A stretch of DNA of 64,000 nucleotides from Balneolales bacterium (lineage in GTDB: Bacteria; Bacteroidota; Rhodothermia; Balneolales; Natronogracilivirgulaceae), in assembly GCA_007132975.1 (NCBI GenBank), contig SLNO01000046.1, positions 62,001 through 126,000 of the forward strand, in the 5' to 3' direction. This document shows positions 33,404 through 42,079 of the stretch, in pieces. Both the position numbers and the translations under genes were made by a program. The first letter of the stretch is position 1, and each line of letters opens with the position of its first letter. The notes beneath the pieces were generated by a model that was given only the letters and a program-made list of their open reading frames with translations, did not search any database and was not told the DNA's origin.

Positions 33404-34096
33404 ATGGATCCCTTTACCATCCTGATTCTGATACTGCTCCTTTTTCCGTTTCTCCGGCGGATTTTCGAAGGGCTGAAAGGTAGTGCCGATCGCGCAGAAA
33501 AAACCGGTACCGCTCAGGACCCATGGTCGGAGCCCGAAAGGGAAATACAGCGGCAGACCCCTACCAGGGACGAACGGAGGGCCGCACGCCGTGAGGAACG
33601 CGGACAGCAATCCTGGGAGGAGTTTTTCGAGGGGCTGGAAAAGGTCCTTTCCGGAGAGGATGCGAATCAGGGCCGCACACAAAGCCCCGAGCCGGAACAG
33701 CAGACGCAAAGTGCTTCCCGACAGCCTGAAACCATTGCCGAACGGCGGGGCACCCGCTCCCAGGGAAGGACCAGGCGCGAATCCTCCTATCGCCACCCTT
33801 CACACGGACCCATCCGCGGCGCCGAACCGGCTCCAACGGATTCTTTTTCACATCAGGCCAGTAAAGGCGCCGAGATTGGAGCCCAGGCCGACGAGGTCAG
33901 CCGCGAGCTTATCGAAGGTGACAATCCCATCTATCAGGACCTGGATGAAACACCGGAAGTGGTTGTCACATCGACCCGGGGTAAAAAGTATATCAAAGGT
34001 GTACTTATGGACCCCGAAAAACTGCGTGACGGCATACTGATCAAAGAGATCCTTGACCCGCCAAAATCGCGCCGGAACCAACATCACCGATTCTGA
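33404..34096 (+). CDS. Unknown membrane-anchored protein with conserved-looking C-terminus
   Basis: A 230-residue protein of unknown function. Residues 4-20 (FTILILILLLFPFLRRI) form a single membrane anchor. About 30-150 is polar, rich in Arg, Glu, Gln, Ser and Pro, and probably disordered. From about 160 a compact charged region begins (EVSRELIEGDNPIYQDLDE). It ends with TRGKKYIKGVLMDPEKLRDG then ILIKEILDPPKSRR, which looks like a folded interaction motif at the very end. Its TGA overlaps the pdxB ATG by one base (TGATG), so the two are translationally coupled. A role near the cell membrane with a cytoplasmic C-terminus is an inference from the anchor and following positive residues. Confidence 0.7.
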   Translation: MDPFTILILILLLFPFLRRIFEGLKGSADRAEKTGTAQDPWSEPEREIQRQTPTRDERRAARREERGQQSWEEFFEGLEKVLSGEDANQGRTQSPEPEQQTQSASRQPETIAERRGTRSQGRTRRESSYRHPSHGPIRGAEPAPTDSFSHQASKGAEIGAQADEVSRELIEGDNPIYQDLDETPEVVVTSTRGKKYIKGVLMDPEKLRDGILIKEILDPPKSRRNQHHRF

Positions 34097-35259
34097 TGGC
34101 CCTGCCCGTGATCACAGTACTGGCCGACCGCCATCACTATCAGCTCCAACGGTTCCTCCACCCTTCTCTACGGCTTGTCCCTTATGATCCCATTGCCGGG
34201 TGGACACTGGACCAGGTGCGCCAGGCCGATGCGCTGCTGGTTCGAACGACCAATCCCGTCAATTCCAAGACACTGCCTGAAGGCAGCAAGGTTCGCTTTG
34301 TCGCCACGGCTTCAGCGGGCAGGGATCACCTTGACCAGGCCTGGCTGGACCGGCTGGGCGTAACCGTCGCCGATGCCAAGGGGTCCAATGCGCGCAGCGT
34401 GGCCGAATATGTGGCGGTTGCCGTGCTGGCGGCCTGCGAATCCCTTGGTCTGAAGCCGTCGGAGCTTACGGCTGGTGTGATTGGTGCGGGATTCACGGGT
34501 TCGGCGGTGGCAGGCCTGCTTGGAAAACTCGGAGTGCACTGCAAACTTCACGATCCGCCCAGGGAGGAGCGTGAGCGCACGGCCGGCCATGACGCCCCCT
34601 TCAAGTCCGCATCCATGGAAGAGGTGCTGGAGTGCGACATGCTCACCCTGCACGTGCCGCTGGAGCGCAGCGGTCCCTACGCTACATGGCACTGGCTGAA
34701 TGAAGCCAGGCTGGCCGCCGCTCCAAAAAAGCTTCTGATCAACGCATCCCGGGGCGGGGTCATGGATGAACGGGCGGTTCTTGATGCCCACGGACGGGGG
34801 CATGTGAAGATATTTGCGTGCGATGTCTGGGAGGGCGAGCCCGTTTTCTCCGATACCACGGCACAAAAGGCTTTTCTGTCCACGCCCCACATAGCCGGTT
34901 ATTCGATCGAGGCGAAGCGCAACGCCTCGGAGATGATGTGTACGGCGCTGCACCGGTATTTGGAGCTCGAGGATCCCGAAACGCCGGCCGCCCAGCCCCA
35001 TCCACAAGAAATACCCAAAGGCGACTTATCGCTTCAAGCCCTCATCGCGCACCTTCATCCGGCCTTTTCGTACGATGCCGACCTGCGCAAACTGATCGGC
35101 AGGCCGGAAGCGCAAAAGGGCCCGGATTTCCTCCGGTTGCGCCAGAACACGCCGCTGAGGAACGAATTTGCCGAAATCGGGTTGGATGAAGCCGTGCTGA
35201 GACGGCATCCCTTGCTTGCAGCACTGGGTTTCCGTCCCATCGAAACTGATACTCACTGA
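34096..35259 (+). CDS. pdxB: Erythronate-4-phosphate dehydrogenase
   Basis: Oxidises 4-phospho-erythronate in the DXP-dependent route to pyridoxal 5'-phosphate. The 387-residue protein has the D-isomer 2-hydroxyacid dehydrogenase layout: a split catalytic domain (LLVRTTNPVN near 48, RFVATASAGRDHLD near 75) and the NAD-binding motif GVIGAGFTGSAVAGLLGKLG near 137. The catalytic arginine lies in NASRGGVMDERA and the histidine in STPHIAGYSIEAKRNA. A C-terminal extension of about 100 residues corresponds to the PdxB dimerisation domain and separates it from SerA or lactate dehydrogenases. PdxA and PdxJ are not in the window. It is coupled to the upstream membrane-anchored unknown and followed by the ABC-2-like permease 11 bases later. 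Confidence 0.9.
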   Translation: MALPVITVLADRHHYQLQRFLHPSLRLVPYDPIAGWTLDQVRQADALLVRTTNPVNSKTLPEGSKVRFVATASAGRDHLDQAWLDRLGVTVADAKGSNARSVAEYVAVAVLAACESLGLKPSELTAGVIGAGFTGSAVAGLLGKLGVHCKLHDPPREERERTAGHDAPFKSASMEEVLECDMLTLHVPLERSGPYATWHWLNEARLAAAPKKLLINASRGGVMDERAVLDAHGRGHVKIFACDVWEGEPVFSDTTAQKAFLSTPHIAGYSIEAKRNASEMMCTALHRYLELEDPETPAAQPHPQEIPKGDLSLQALIAHLHPAFSYDADLRKLIGRPEAQKGPDFLRLRQNTPLRNEFAEIGLDEAVLRRHPLLAALGFRPIETDTH

Positions 35260-35270
35260 CAAGACGCCGC

Positions 35271-36533
35271 GTGCTCACCCCGCTCACATACCGAACCATA
35301 CCCGGCAGGCATGTGCCGCTGGCGCGGCGTGTGACCGCGATGGCGCCGGGGCTGGTGCTCCTCTCGGCCTTGCTGTGGCTGTCGCACGACCTGGCGATGG
35401 AGGAGCGCATTGTGCTGTTCCGGTATCTGGGCATGGTGTTTGCGGCGGGCATGGCGTTCATCACCCCGCACCTGCTCTTCCCCGACGGCGACAAGACGCT
35501 GATCCTGCAGATCAACCCCTCGCCGCGACGACTGTTCGTGCATCACCTGGTGAAATTGCGCGCCATCTGGCTCTACGGGCTTGCTGCGGCGGCGGTCATC
35601 GCATTCGGCGACAGCACGGGTGCGGCGCAGGAGTTCCACGAAAAAACACGGCTCTTCGGCACCGGCGCACTCGCACTAACGGCCATCATGCTCTACGCCC
35701 TGTACCGTTTTGTGACCATCGGCGAATCGTCGCAGCGCTGGAACGAGGGCAAATCGGGCCGGCGGCTTTTCGAGTCGCTGGATGCTGTCGGAAAAAGCAC
35801 TCCGGTGGATGCCGGCATGTTCCCCACTTTCCTGAGCACCATCATGGTCACGTTCGTCGGTATGATGAGTGTGGTGGCGTCGGCCGCCATCCCGCACACG
35901 GCCGGAGCGGTGCTGCCGTTCGTCCTCTTCCTGGGCTATGCGGGATACCGGCTCACCGGGCAGATACGCCGCTACGACCGCCTGTACTACCAGAGCGACG
36001 CCTTCTACGACGAGCTGTTCACGAACCCGTCCGCCGGCACCGGAGAATCGCGGGCCCCGGCCACCTATGAATCGGTCTACTGGGTGCCGCAGCGCTGGCG
36101 TGCGGCGGTCTGGACCCAGATCGTGCAGCTCGACCGCAAGCGTCCGATGGGCCGCATCATAGCCCTGCTCACCTTCACCTACTGGCTGCTGATCTGGCTG
36201 GGCACGCCCGAGAGCTGGCACGCCGGTTGGCTGATGTTCTGGGTCCTGGCCAAAAACATGCTGGCGTGGCCTGTCAGCGGCACGGCCGTCTCGCCGCCGG
36301 TTTTCCACTGGTGGATGATGCCGCCGGGCCATTGGCTGGTCGTGCGCTTTTTCCTGCAGATCCGCTGGACCCTGGCGCTCTTGCTGACCGTATCCGCCGC
36401 GGCGCTCTTTTCGGGCTCGGTCGGCTGGAATGCCGTGTGGATGTGGACACTGACCGATGTGGCGGCATCGGCCGTGGCCGCGTTGCTGCTCACCCGCAAC
36501 AACGAACTGGCCTTCCGGAGGCGCTATGCGTGA
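35271..36533 (+). CDS. ABC-2-like exporter membrane protein
   Basis: A 420-residue polytopic inner-membrane protein with about nine or ten hydrophobic segments, for example near residues 25-42, 45-62, 90-110, 120-145, 185-205, 210-230, 310-335, 340-360 and 370-395. The next gene in the same direction encodes a lone ABC ATPase, so this is most likely its membrane partner, similar in plan to Bacteroidota ABC-2-type permeases such as DUF5687 (family match not confirmed). The best start is GTG at 35271, 11 bases after the pdxB stop; ATG at 35341 would remove the first 23 residues. GC content is high (over 60%). The substrate is unknown. Confidence 0.7.
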   Translation: MLTPLTYRTIPGRHVPLARRVTAMAPGLVLLSALLWLSHDLAMEERIVLFRYLGMVFAAGMAFITPHLLFPDGDKTLILQINPSPRRLFVHHLVKLRAIWLYGLAAAAVIAFGDSTGAAQEFHEKTRLFGTGALALTAIMLYALYRFVTIGESSQRWNEGKSGRRLFESLDAVGKSTPVDAGMFPTFLSTIMVTFVGMMSVVASAAIPHTAGAVLPFVLFLGYAGYRLTGQIRRYDRLYYQSDAFYDELFTNPSAGTGESRAPATYESVYWVPQRWRAAVWTQIVQLDRKRPMGRIIALLTFTYWLLIWLGTPESWHAGWLMFWVLAKNMLAWPVSGTAVSPPVFHWWMMPPGHWLVVRFFLQIRWTLALLLTVSAAALFSGSVGWNAVWMWTLTDVAASAVAALLLTRNNELAFRRRYA

Positions 36534-36612
36534 CCTGCATTGTCCGGGCCGACACCCGCATCCACCCACTCCCCCATCCACCCGATAACATTTCAAACGT
36601 AATAGCGGCACC

Positions 36613-37296
36613 ATGAGCGAATTTCTCCATGTCCAGAACCTGTCTAAACGGTACGGCACCGGCCCGATGATCCTGTCCGGCATGGACCACCATTTCCGTA
36701 AGGGCACCGCCACCGGGCTGATCGGGGCCAACGGCTCCGGCAAGACGACGTTTCTGCGGCTGGTCTCCATCACGGCCTTCCCCACCGAGGGGACCATCAC
36801 CTTCCTTAGCCAGCCGATATACGATGCGCCGCACAAGTTTCTGGCGCACATTGGCATCGTGACCGACGCCGCGGACCTGCCGGCCTACCTGAGCGCCAAC
36901 GAACTGCTGGAGTGGACCCTGCGCGCGCGCAAAAAATGGGTGGATGAGGAATCGCCGGGGCAGATGGACGAGCTGCTGGGGCGGCTGCATTTCGACGAGC
37001 GGCGTGAGAACCTGATCGGCACGTACTCCAGCGGGATGCTTCAGAAGACGATGCTGGCCTGCAGCCTGATCACCCGGCCGGAGATCATCCTGCTGGACGA
37101 GCCCTTCCGTGCCCTGGACGAACCGAGCAAGAAGGCTTCGCTGGAGCTGCTAAACGAGTACAAGTCCGGCGGCGGCACCATTCTGGTTTCCAGCCATTTG
37201 CGCCGAAGCCTGGCCAAACTGTGCGACGACTATATTACCTTTCCGGTGCGGGACGGCAATTCCGGTCAATCCGGAGATGACGGGGATGATACGTGA
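36613..37296 (+). CDS. ABC transporter ATP-binding protein
   Basis: A 227-residue stand-alone nucleotide-binding subunit with all motifs in order: Walker A GANGSGKT at residues 38-45, a Q-loop region near 80, the signature as YSSGM (in IGTYSSGMLQKTMLACS) in place of LSGGQ, Walker B EIILLDEPF near 157 and the switch histidine in VSSHLRR. The degenerate YSSGM signature is common in ABC-2 and drug/lipid exporter ATPases. It follows the polytopic membrane protein by 79 bases and precedes two small membrane proteins. It probably powers that exporter. It could in principle also serve the ATPase-less MacB-type permeases, but the distance and ABC-2 character make this unlikely. Confidence 0.9.
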   Translation: MSEFLHVQNLSKRYGTGPMILSGMDHHFRKGTATGLIGANGSGKTTFLRLVSITAFPTEGTITFLSQPIYDAPHKFLAHIGIVTDAADLPAYLSANELLEWTLRARKKWVDEESPGQMDELLGRLHFDERRENLIGTYSSGMLQKTMLACSLITRPEIILLDEPFRALDEPSKKASLELLNEYKSGGGTILVSSHLRRSLAKLCDDYITFPVRDGNSGQSGDDGDDT

Positions 37297-37338
37297 CCGG
37301 CGGGATCCGGATCCACCTGAGAACGTAAAGTTACGGCT

Positions 37339-37746
37339 ATGGGAAAAAACCTCTCGATGATGGAAACACGGGGCTCCTGGAAGATCCTCAGCGCCATTAT
37401 GGGGGCGTTCAGCCTTGGCGCGCTGGTCTGGGCACTAAGTGCCATGATTTTTGACCCGGACCATTCAAATCTGAACATTTTGATCGTCTGGATGATGGTC
37501 GTTCCCGCGCTGGTGCCGCTTTTTGCCTCGTGGTTCATGTGGCAAGGCAAGCTTTGGGCGGTCTGGCTGCTTCGGATCTATGTGATTTCGATTCTGGCTT
37601 TGGGTGCGGTGTTGCAATCATTTGGCCTGGGTGTTTTTTCCTTTGCCCCCTTTGCCGTTCCGTTCATATCATTCTGTATAATATGGGTGGCGGCTTCCTT
37701 CTGGCAGGGCGGTCACGAAGCAACACCTGGTATGCGGCGGCCATGA
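37339..37746 (+). CDS. Unknown small four-pass membrane protein
   Basis: A 135-residue hydrophobic protein with about four membrane helices, near residues 15-38 (ILSAIMGAFSLGALVWALSA), 48-68, 72-95 and 98-122. No catalytic motif is seen and I do not recognise a family. It starts 42 bases after the ABC ATPase and overlaps the next small membrane gene by 4 bases (ATGA), so all three are probably in one transcript. An accessory role for the upstream exporter is possible but not shown. Confidence 0.65.
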   Translation: MGKNLSMMETRGSWKILSAIMGAFSLGALVWALSAMIFDPDHSNLNILIVWMMVVPALVPLFASWFMWQGKLWAVWLLRIYVISILALGAVLQSFGLGVFSFAPFAVPFISFCIIWVAASFWQGGHEATPGMRRP

Positions 37747-38120
37747 AAAACCTGAAAAAAATCCGGTACAGCTATCTCGCTGTGAGCCTTCTTGTGTCTG
37801 TCGTTGTCACTGTATCCGGTGTTTTCGGATTGTTCCACCTGTTGGGAATGACGGGAGAGGAGCCGATCGGATTGCTGGAGACGGCGGGGCTGCTGATTGT
37901 GATCCTGCTTTTTTTCGTTATTGGTTCGGGTATTGGTGGATGGATGTGGGCGTTCATGGCAAAGGTGTTCTTCGGATTGACGCTGAAGGAGGTCTACGCC
38001 ATGCTTTTTGACAGGCAGCCGGATATCCCGTTGATCACCGCATACAATCTTTGGTGCCTGAAAATGCTGTATCGGGATCAAGAGAGCCGCGAGCTTCTGA
38101 GGCTGCTGCGGGAGAGGTAA
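37743..38120 (+). CDS. Unknown small two-pass membrane protein
   Basis: A 125-residue protein with two membrane helices near residues 10-32 (SYLAVSLLVSVVVTVSGVFG) and 44-75 (a long, glycine-containing hydrophobic stretch). A soluble, probably cytoplasmic C-terminus is rich in charged residues (LYRDQESRELLRLLRER). The start is ATG at 37743, which overlaps the preceding stop as ATGA; an open frame extends upstream to 37530 but there it only overlaps the previous gene in another frame. The gene ends 2 bases before the convergent tatD stop. Function unknown. Confidence 0.62.
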   Translation: MKNLKKIRYSYLAVSLLVSVVVTVSGVFGLFHLLGMTGEEPIGLLETAGLLIVILLFFVIGSGIGGWMWAFMAKVFFGLTLKEVYAMLFDRQPDIPLITAYNLWCLKMLYRDQESRELLRLLRER

Positions 38121-38122
38121 AA

Positions 38123-38884
38123 TCAGGAGAGGCGGAACAGCCGGCGTGCGTTTTCCGTGGTGATGCGGTCGGTTTCTTCCAAAGAGATGCCAAACAGTTC
38201 GGACAGTTTTTGCGCTGTGTATTTCATGAAGGACGGTTCGTTGCGCTTGCCGCGTTTTGGGACGGGTGCCAGGTAGGGGGCGTCCGTTTCCAGTACGAGC
38301 CGGTCCAGCGGCATTTCGGCGACTACCTGGTCCACTCCCGCGTTTTTGAACGTGACCACCCCGCCAATGCCCAGATGTAATCCGAGCTCAAGCGCCCTCT
38401 GTCCCTGCTCCGGGGTGCCGTTGAAACAGTGCCAGATGCCTCGAAGGCTGCCATCCTGCTGCTCCTCTATGATATCCAGCAGGTTATCGGTGCTGTCACG
38501 GTTGTGCAGGATAACTGGTTTGTCGAGCTCCTTTGCGACCTCGCAATGCCGGCGCAGGCTTTCCTTCTGGGCGGTTATGTGCTCTTTAGACCAGTAGTAG
38601 TCGAGCCCCGTCTCACCTATTGCGATGATATCGGCGGAGCTGCCGAGCTCCAGCAGCTTATCCACAAGATTTTCCGGATGGCCTTCCACATCGCACGGGT
38701 GGATGCCCGCCATTTTGTGGAAACGGATGGATGGATGGGAAAGCGCATCCATCTGCTTCAGCGACCCGAAGTCGATAGCCGGCATCAAGATATCGGTTAC
38801 ACCCGCATCGGCTGCCCGGTCCAGCACCTCGGACAGGTCTTTGCGGAATTGCGGCAAGTAGATGTGGCTGTGGGTGTCGATCAT
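38123..38884 (-). CDS. tatD: TatD family metal-dependent DNase
   Basis: TatD-type enzymes are TIM-barrel metallohydrolases with 3'-5' DNase activity, also reported in D-aminoacyl-tRNA deacylation. The 253 residues begin MIDTHSHIYLPQF, supplying the first two metal histidines. They contain the glutamate in IAIGETGLDYYW near 90, a histidine in KPVILHNRD near 127, GIWHCFNGTPEQG near 152 and the aspartate in LVLETDAPYLAPVPKRGKRN near 201. All family motifs are present, so the enzyme should be active. It lies divergent to recA across a 305-base region containing a repeated 9-bp motif. Confidence 0.95.
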   Translation of the reverse strand: MIDTHSHIYLPQFRKDLSEVLDRAADAGVTDILMPAIDFGSLKQMDALSHPSIRFHKMAGIHPCDVEGHPENLVDKLLELGSSADIIAIGETGLDYYWSKEHITAQKESLRRHCEVAKELDKPVILHNRDSTDNLLDIIEEQQDGSLRGIWHCFNGTPEQGQRALELGLHLGIGGVVTFKNAGVDQVVAEMPLDRLVLETDAPYLAPVPKRGKRNEPSFMKYTAQKLSELFGISLEETDRITTENARRLFRLS

Positions 38885-39189
38885 GGTTGTGGGTGCAGAT
38901 CAGGGTCCCTTGTTACATGTGTTCGAGGAGTGAAGATAGGGATTCTTTCCGGTGATGTCGAAAGGGAGCCTTCCGGCATGCAGGACAAAAAGGGTGCAGT
39001 CAGCACATTCTGATCCAAAAACACACAAAATGACGACATTTTTGTGGATTTATCACAAAATGGGTTGTAAGTTTTGCCTCGTTTCCTTGTCTTAAGAGGT
39101 AAAGATATTCGCAGGGGCTGTTGGTATTCTTGCGAAAAGGGTTTATATTCCCACATATTTCACACATATACATAAAGGAGTGTCATTCC
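38885..39189. other. Divergent tatD-recA regulatory region
   Basis: No gene is supported in these 305 bases. They contain three copies of a CACAAAATG-like motif (39024-39062), an AT-rich stretch before recA, and the recA ribosome site AAAGGAG at 39174-39180. No classical LexA box of the E. coli or Bacillus type is visible. Confidence 0.55.
39024..39062. promoter_or_regulatory. Three CACAAAATG motifs upstream of recA
   Basis: CACAAAATG lies at 39024-39032 and again at 39054-39062, exactly 30 bases apart (about three helical turns). Between them is an inverted copy, CATTTTTGTG at 39037-39046, with one extra T. The inner pair forms TTTTGTG-GATTTAT-CACAAAA. This is a plausible operator for recA, tatD or both; the regulator is unknown. 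Confidence 0.5.
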
Positions 39190-40290
39190 ATGTCTGATAA
39201 CGAACGCAGAAAAGCCATAGACCTGGCCGTGGGCCAGATTGAAAAACAGTACGGCAAGGGAACCATCATGCGCCTGGGCGACCAGCCCATTGAAAACATA
39301 CCGTGCATATCTACCGGTTCGCTGATGATAGATCATGTGCTGGGTGTAGGCGGCATACCTCGCGGACGTGTCACAGAGATTTACGGGCCTGAGTCGAGCG
39401 GTAAGACCACGCTGGCCCTTCATGTTATCGCCGAGGCCCAGAAAGCCGGCGGACATGCCGCACTTATCGATGCCGAGCACGCATTTGATCCCAAATACGG
39501 CAAGGCTTTGGGAATAAAAATTGATGAACTGCTCATATCGCAGCCTGACAATGGTGAGCAGGCGCTTGAGATAGCGGAGACCCTGATCCGCTCTGCGGCA
39601 TTGGATGTTGTCGTGATTGACTCGGTGGCAGCACTGGTCCCGCGTGCGGAGTTGGAAGGAGAGATGGGAGACTCCCAGGTCGGGCTTCAGGCACGCCTGA
39701 TGTCACAGGCCCTCCGGAAACTGACAGGTGTGGTCAACCGGACCCATACAGCCGTAATTTTTATCAACCAGCTTCGTGAGAAGATTGGCGTCATGTTTGG
39801 CAACCCCGAGACCACTACCGGTGGCAAGGCGCTCAAGTTTTATTCATCGGTACGCATCGATATCCGACGGATAGGCGCCATTAAACGGGGTGATGATGTA
39901 ATTGGGAACCGGACAAAAGTAAAGGTGGTCAAAAACAAGGTGGCTCCACCGTTCAAGACCTGTGAATTCAACATTATGTATGGCCAGGGAATTTCACGCA
40001 TTGCCGAGCTTCTGGATCTTGCCGTCCAGTATGACATTGTGCAAAAGCGTGGAAGCTGGTATCGCTACGACGGAGAGCCTATCGGACAGGGCACCGATTC
40101 TGCCATGCAGTTCCTCCAGGAAGACCCCAAGCTCAGCTCCGAGATTGAGGATATGGTGCGCCGGAAACTGATGCCTGATCATTATCCTGACAATGGCACG
40201 GAAGCTGCTCCACAACCGTCTTCCGCAAAAAAAACTGCCGCCAAGAACTCAGTTGCAGCATCGGTCAGTGATAACGAAACAGAAAACTGA
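39190..40290 (+). CDS. recA: Recombinase RecA
   Basis: RecA forms filaments on single-stranded DNA, drives strand exchange and triggers the SOS response. The 366 residues include the N-terminal polymerisation helix ([20 protein letters not shown]), Walker [14 protein letters not shown] near 68, [17 protein letters not shown] near 95, the Walker [17 protein letters not shown], loop L2 around [20 protein letters not shown] near 200-218, and [12 protein letters not shown]. The last 25 residues are a Lys/Ala/Ser-rich tail instead of the usual purely acidic one. Start is ATG at 39190 with AGGAG nine bases upstream; an in-frame extension to 39121 is not used. recX follows 43 bases later. Confidence 0.98.
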   Translation: MSDNERRKAIDLAVGQIEKQYGKGTIMRLGDQPIENIPCISTGSLMIDHVLGVGGIPRGRVTEIYGPESSGKTTLALHVIAEAQKAGGHAALIDAEHAFDPKYGKALGIKIDELLISQPDNGEQALEIAETLIRSAALDVVVIDSVAALVPRAELEGEMGDSQVGLQARLMSQALRKLTGVVNRTHTAVIFINQLREKIGVMFGNPETTTGGKALKFYSSVRIDIRRIGAIKRGDDVIGNRTKVKVVKNKVAPPFKTCEFNIMYGQGISRIAELLDLAVQYDIVQKRGSWYRYDGEPIGQGTDSAMQFLQEDPKLSSEIEDMVRRKLMPDHYPDNGTEAAPQPSSAKKTAAKNSVAASVSDNETEN

Positions 40291-40333
40291 GATCATAGCC
40301 GGGCAGTCCGGCCTCCACGCCTAACCGGTTTCC

Positions 40334-41011
40334 ATGATGAACGAATCGGAGCTCTCCCTTCCGGGACGTTGCACGGATATCGTTTCCCAGAAAAAGAAGA
40401 AAGAGAGGATCTCGCTGTTTATCGAGGGATCTTTTGCGGGCGGCTTTGACCGGGCAGCAATCGAAAAAGCAGGCATCAGCCGTGGCCAGGAAATTACCTT
40501 CGATCGTTACAAAGAACTGACCCGGCTCGACAGGGAGCATCAGATCCACGAGCAGATTAACCGGTGGCTGGCCGTTCGTGATCATGCTTCTGGTGAAATC
40601 ATCAGAAAGTGCCTTGCCAAAGGGTTTACTGCAGAAGAGGCGCGCGGAGCGCTTTCTCCCTTCATTGAAAAGGGGTATCTGGACGACGAGTCTTTTGCCG
40701 AAACATTCACATGCGAAAAAAAAGGCCGTCATGGATGGGGACCCGGAAAAATTCGACAGGCTTTGGCTCAAAAAGGAGTAAAAAAACAGTATATTGACTC
40801 GGCCCTTGCGAATACCTTTACGGAAGATCAGCTTGATGAGGCCCTGATAGCTGCCGCCAAAAGTGCCGCAAAGCGGCTCTTGCGTACCGAACAGGGATTG
40901 AAACGCAAAAAAAAGCTGGCTGACTTTCTGTTGCGAAGAGGATTTCCAGGGTACGCTGTAATGGAGAAATGCGATGAACTGCTAAAAAAGCTGGAGAATG
41001 AAGAGCTTTAA
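40334..41011 (+). CDS. recX: Regulatory protein RecX
   Basis: RecX binds within the RecA filament groove and limits its activity. The 225-residue protein is made of three-helix RecX repeats: LAVRDHASGEIIRKCLAKGF near 76, IEKGYLDDESFAETF near 112 (the conserved YLDDxxFA motif), and WGPGKIRQALAQKGVKKQYI near 135 (matching G..rI...L..kGi). About 60 residues of a less conserved N-terminus precede the repeats, including KKKKERISLFIEGSFAGGFD. The neighbouring recA supports the call. The 3' end overlaps the AI-2E transporter gene by 14 bases. Confidence 0.93.
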   Translation: MMNESELSLPGRCTDIVSQKKKKERISLFIEGSFAGGFDRAAIEKAGISRGQEITFDRYKELTRLDREHQIHEQINRWLAVRDHASGEIIRKCLAKGFTAEEARGALSPFIEKGYLDDESFAETFTCEKKGRHGWGPGKIRQALAQKGVKKQYIDSALANTFTEDQLDEALIAAAKSAAKRLLRTEQGLKRKKKLADFLLRRGFPGYAVMEKCDELLKKLENEEL

Positions 41012-42068
41012 CATAGAACGATTTATTCGATTCTTGATTGGACTTGCCGTAGTCCTGCTTATCCTCTTCGTCATTTACCGCTTTTTCGTACTTGTTCTCT
41101 ACGCACTTATCGCCCTGGTATTTTCCTATATACTGGATCCTTTTGTCAGCAGATTGCAGGCACTGGGCCTGAACCGCACGCTGGGTATAAGCATTGTGCT
41201 TTCCACACTTGTTCTACTGCTCGTCTGGTTTTCAAGCACCATACTCCCTGCCATAGCCGGACAGGTGATCATGCTCGGGCAGCAGTTGAACATCGATGCC
41301 GTCCTCGCGGTCAGTGCTGAAATCGAAGAGCAGATCCTGCAAAGAGTGCCCATCCTGCCCGAAGGATTTCTGCGTGAAAATGTTCCTGGAGCCGTTGAAG
41401 CCCTGTTCCAGACAGATGATTTTTCCCGGACCATCAACAACATCCTTGGAATTTTCGCCAATATCTTCTGGGCCTTCATCGTGGTTCCATTTGCCACTTT
41501 CTTTATCCTCAAAGACGGAGCGCGACTGCGCCGGAACATCCTTGAGGCTATCCCCAACCGGTACTTTGAGAGCGTATTGACAGGAATTGAAAAAGTCGAA
41601 AAAAGACTGGTCACCTACTTTAAAAGTGTCGGCCTTCAGAGCATCATCATTGCCACCACGGCAACCATCATGCTCAGCTTTGCTGGACTGAACAACGCCT
41701 TGTCTGTCGGAATAGCAGTTGGGGTTGCCAACATCATCCCCTATTTCGGGCCGGTAATCGGTTATATCCTGTCCATCATCGTGTCGATCCTTGAAACGGG
41801 TGACTTCTCGCTTGTCATCTATGTCTTTACTGCTATCCTCATCACGCAGATCATCGATGTCAGCATCGTGCAGCCAACGCTGTTTTCCAGGTCAGCCAAC
41901 CTGCACCCTCTCGTGATACTATTCGTTGTAATGACCGGCGCCGAGCTGGCCGGCATTTTTGGAATGCTGATCGCAGTTCCCATGACAGCCACCATTGTCA
42001 TTACGATCAAGCAGATCAGGTGGAGTTTTGACAACTATAAAATATTCAGTCCCGTCGAACAGAAATAA
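40998..42068 (+). CDS. AI-2E family transporter (YdiK/PerM-like)
   Basis: A 356-residue inner-membrane protein of PF01594. It has N-terminal helices near 10-30 and 32-50, a helix near 66-88, a soluble or amphipathic stretch (about 90-150), and then five further helices. The family pattern VANIIPYFGPVIGYILSIIV is near residues 238-257 and LFSRSANLHPLVILFVVMTG near 297-316, followed by GMLIAVPMTATI. Members export autoinducer-2 or act as Na+/H+ or other antiporters, so the name is not proof of quorum sensing. The start overlaps recX by 14 bases and the LD-carboxypeptidase gene follows 11 bases after the stop. Confidence 0.9.
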   Translation: MKSFNIERFIRFLIGLAVVLLILFVIYRFFVLVLYALIALVFSYILDPFVSRLQALGLNRTLGISIVLSTLVLLLVWFSSTILPAIAGQVIMLGQQLNIDAVLAVSAEIEEQILQRVPILPEGFLRENVPGAVEALFQTDDFSRTINNILGIFANIFWAFIVVPFATFFILKDGARLRRNILEAIPNRYFESVLTGIEKVEKRLVTYFKSVGLQSIIIATTATIMLSFAGLNNALSVGIAVGVANIIPYFGPVIGYILSIIVSILETGDFSLVIYVFTAILITQIIDVSIVQPTLFSRSANLHPLVILFVVMTGAELAGIFGMLIAVPMTATIVITIKQIRWSFDNYKIFSPVEQK

Positions 42069-42079
42069 ATCTTATTTAC

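Noticed and set aside
35676-36857. 393-codon minus-strand open frame across the ABC-2-like permease and ATPase
   Set aside because: The plus-strand ATPase carries all ABC motifs, and the antisense product is Arg/Gly/Pro-rich shadow sequence.
39043-39051. DnaA box near recA (TGTGGATTT)
   Set aside because: Only seven of nine positions match and there is no cluster of boxes, dnaA or dnaN gene; it is better explained by the CACAAAATG inverted repeat.
40998-42068. Evidence of AI-2 quorum sensing
   Set aside because: The AI-2E family name covers varied transporters and no luxS or receptor gene is in the window.
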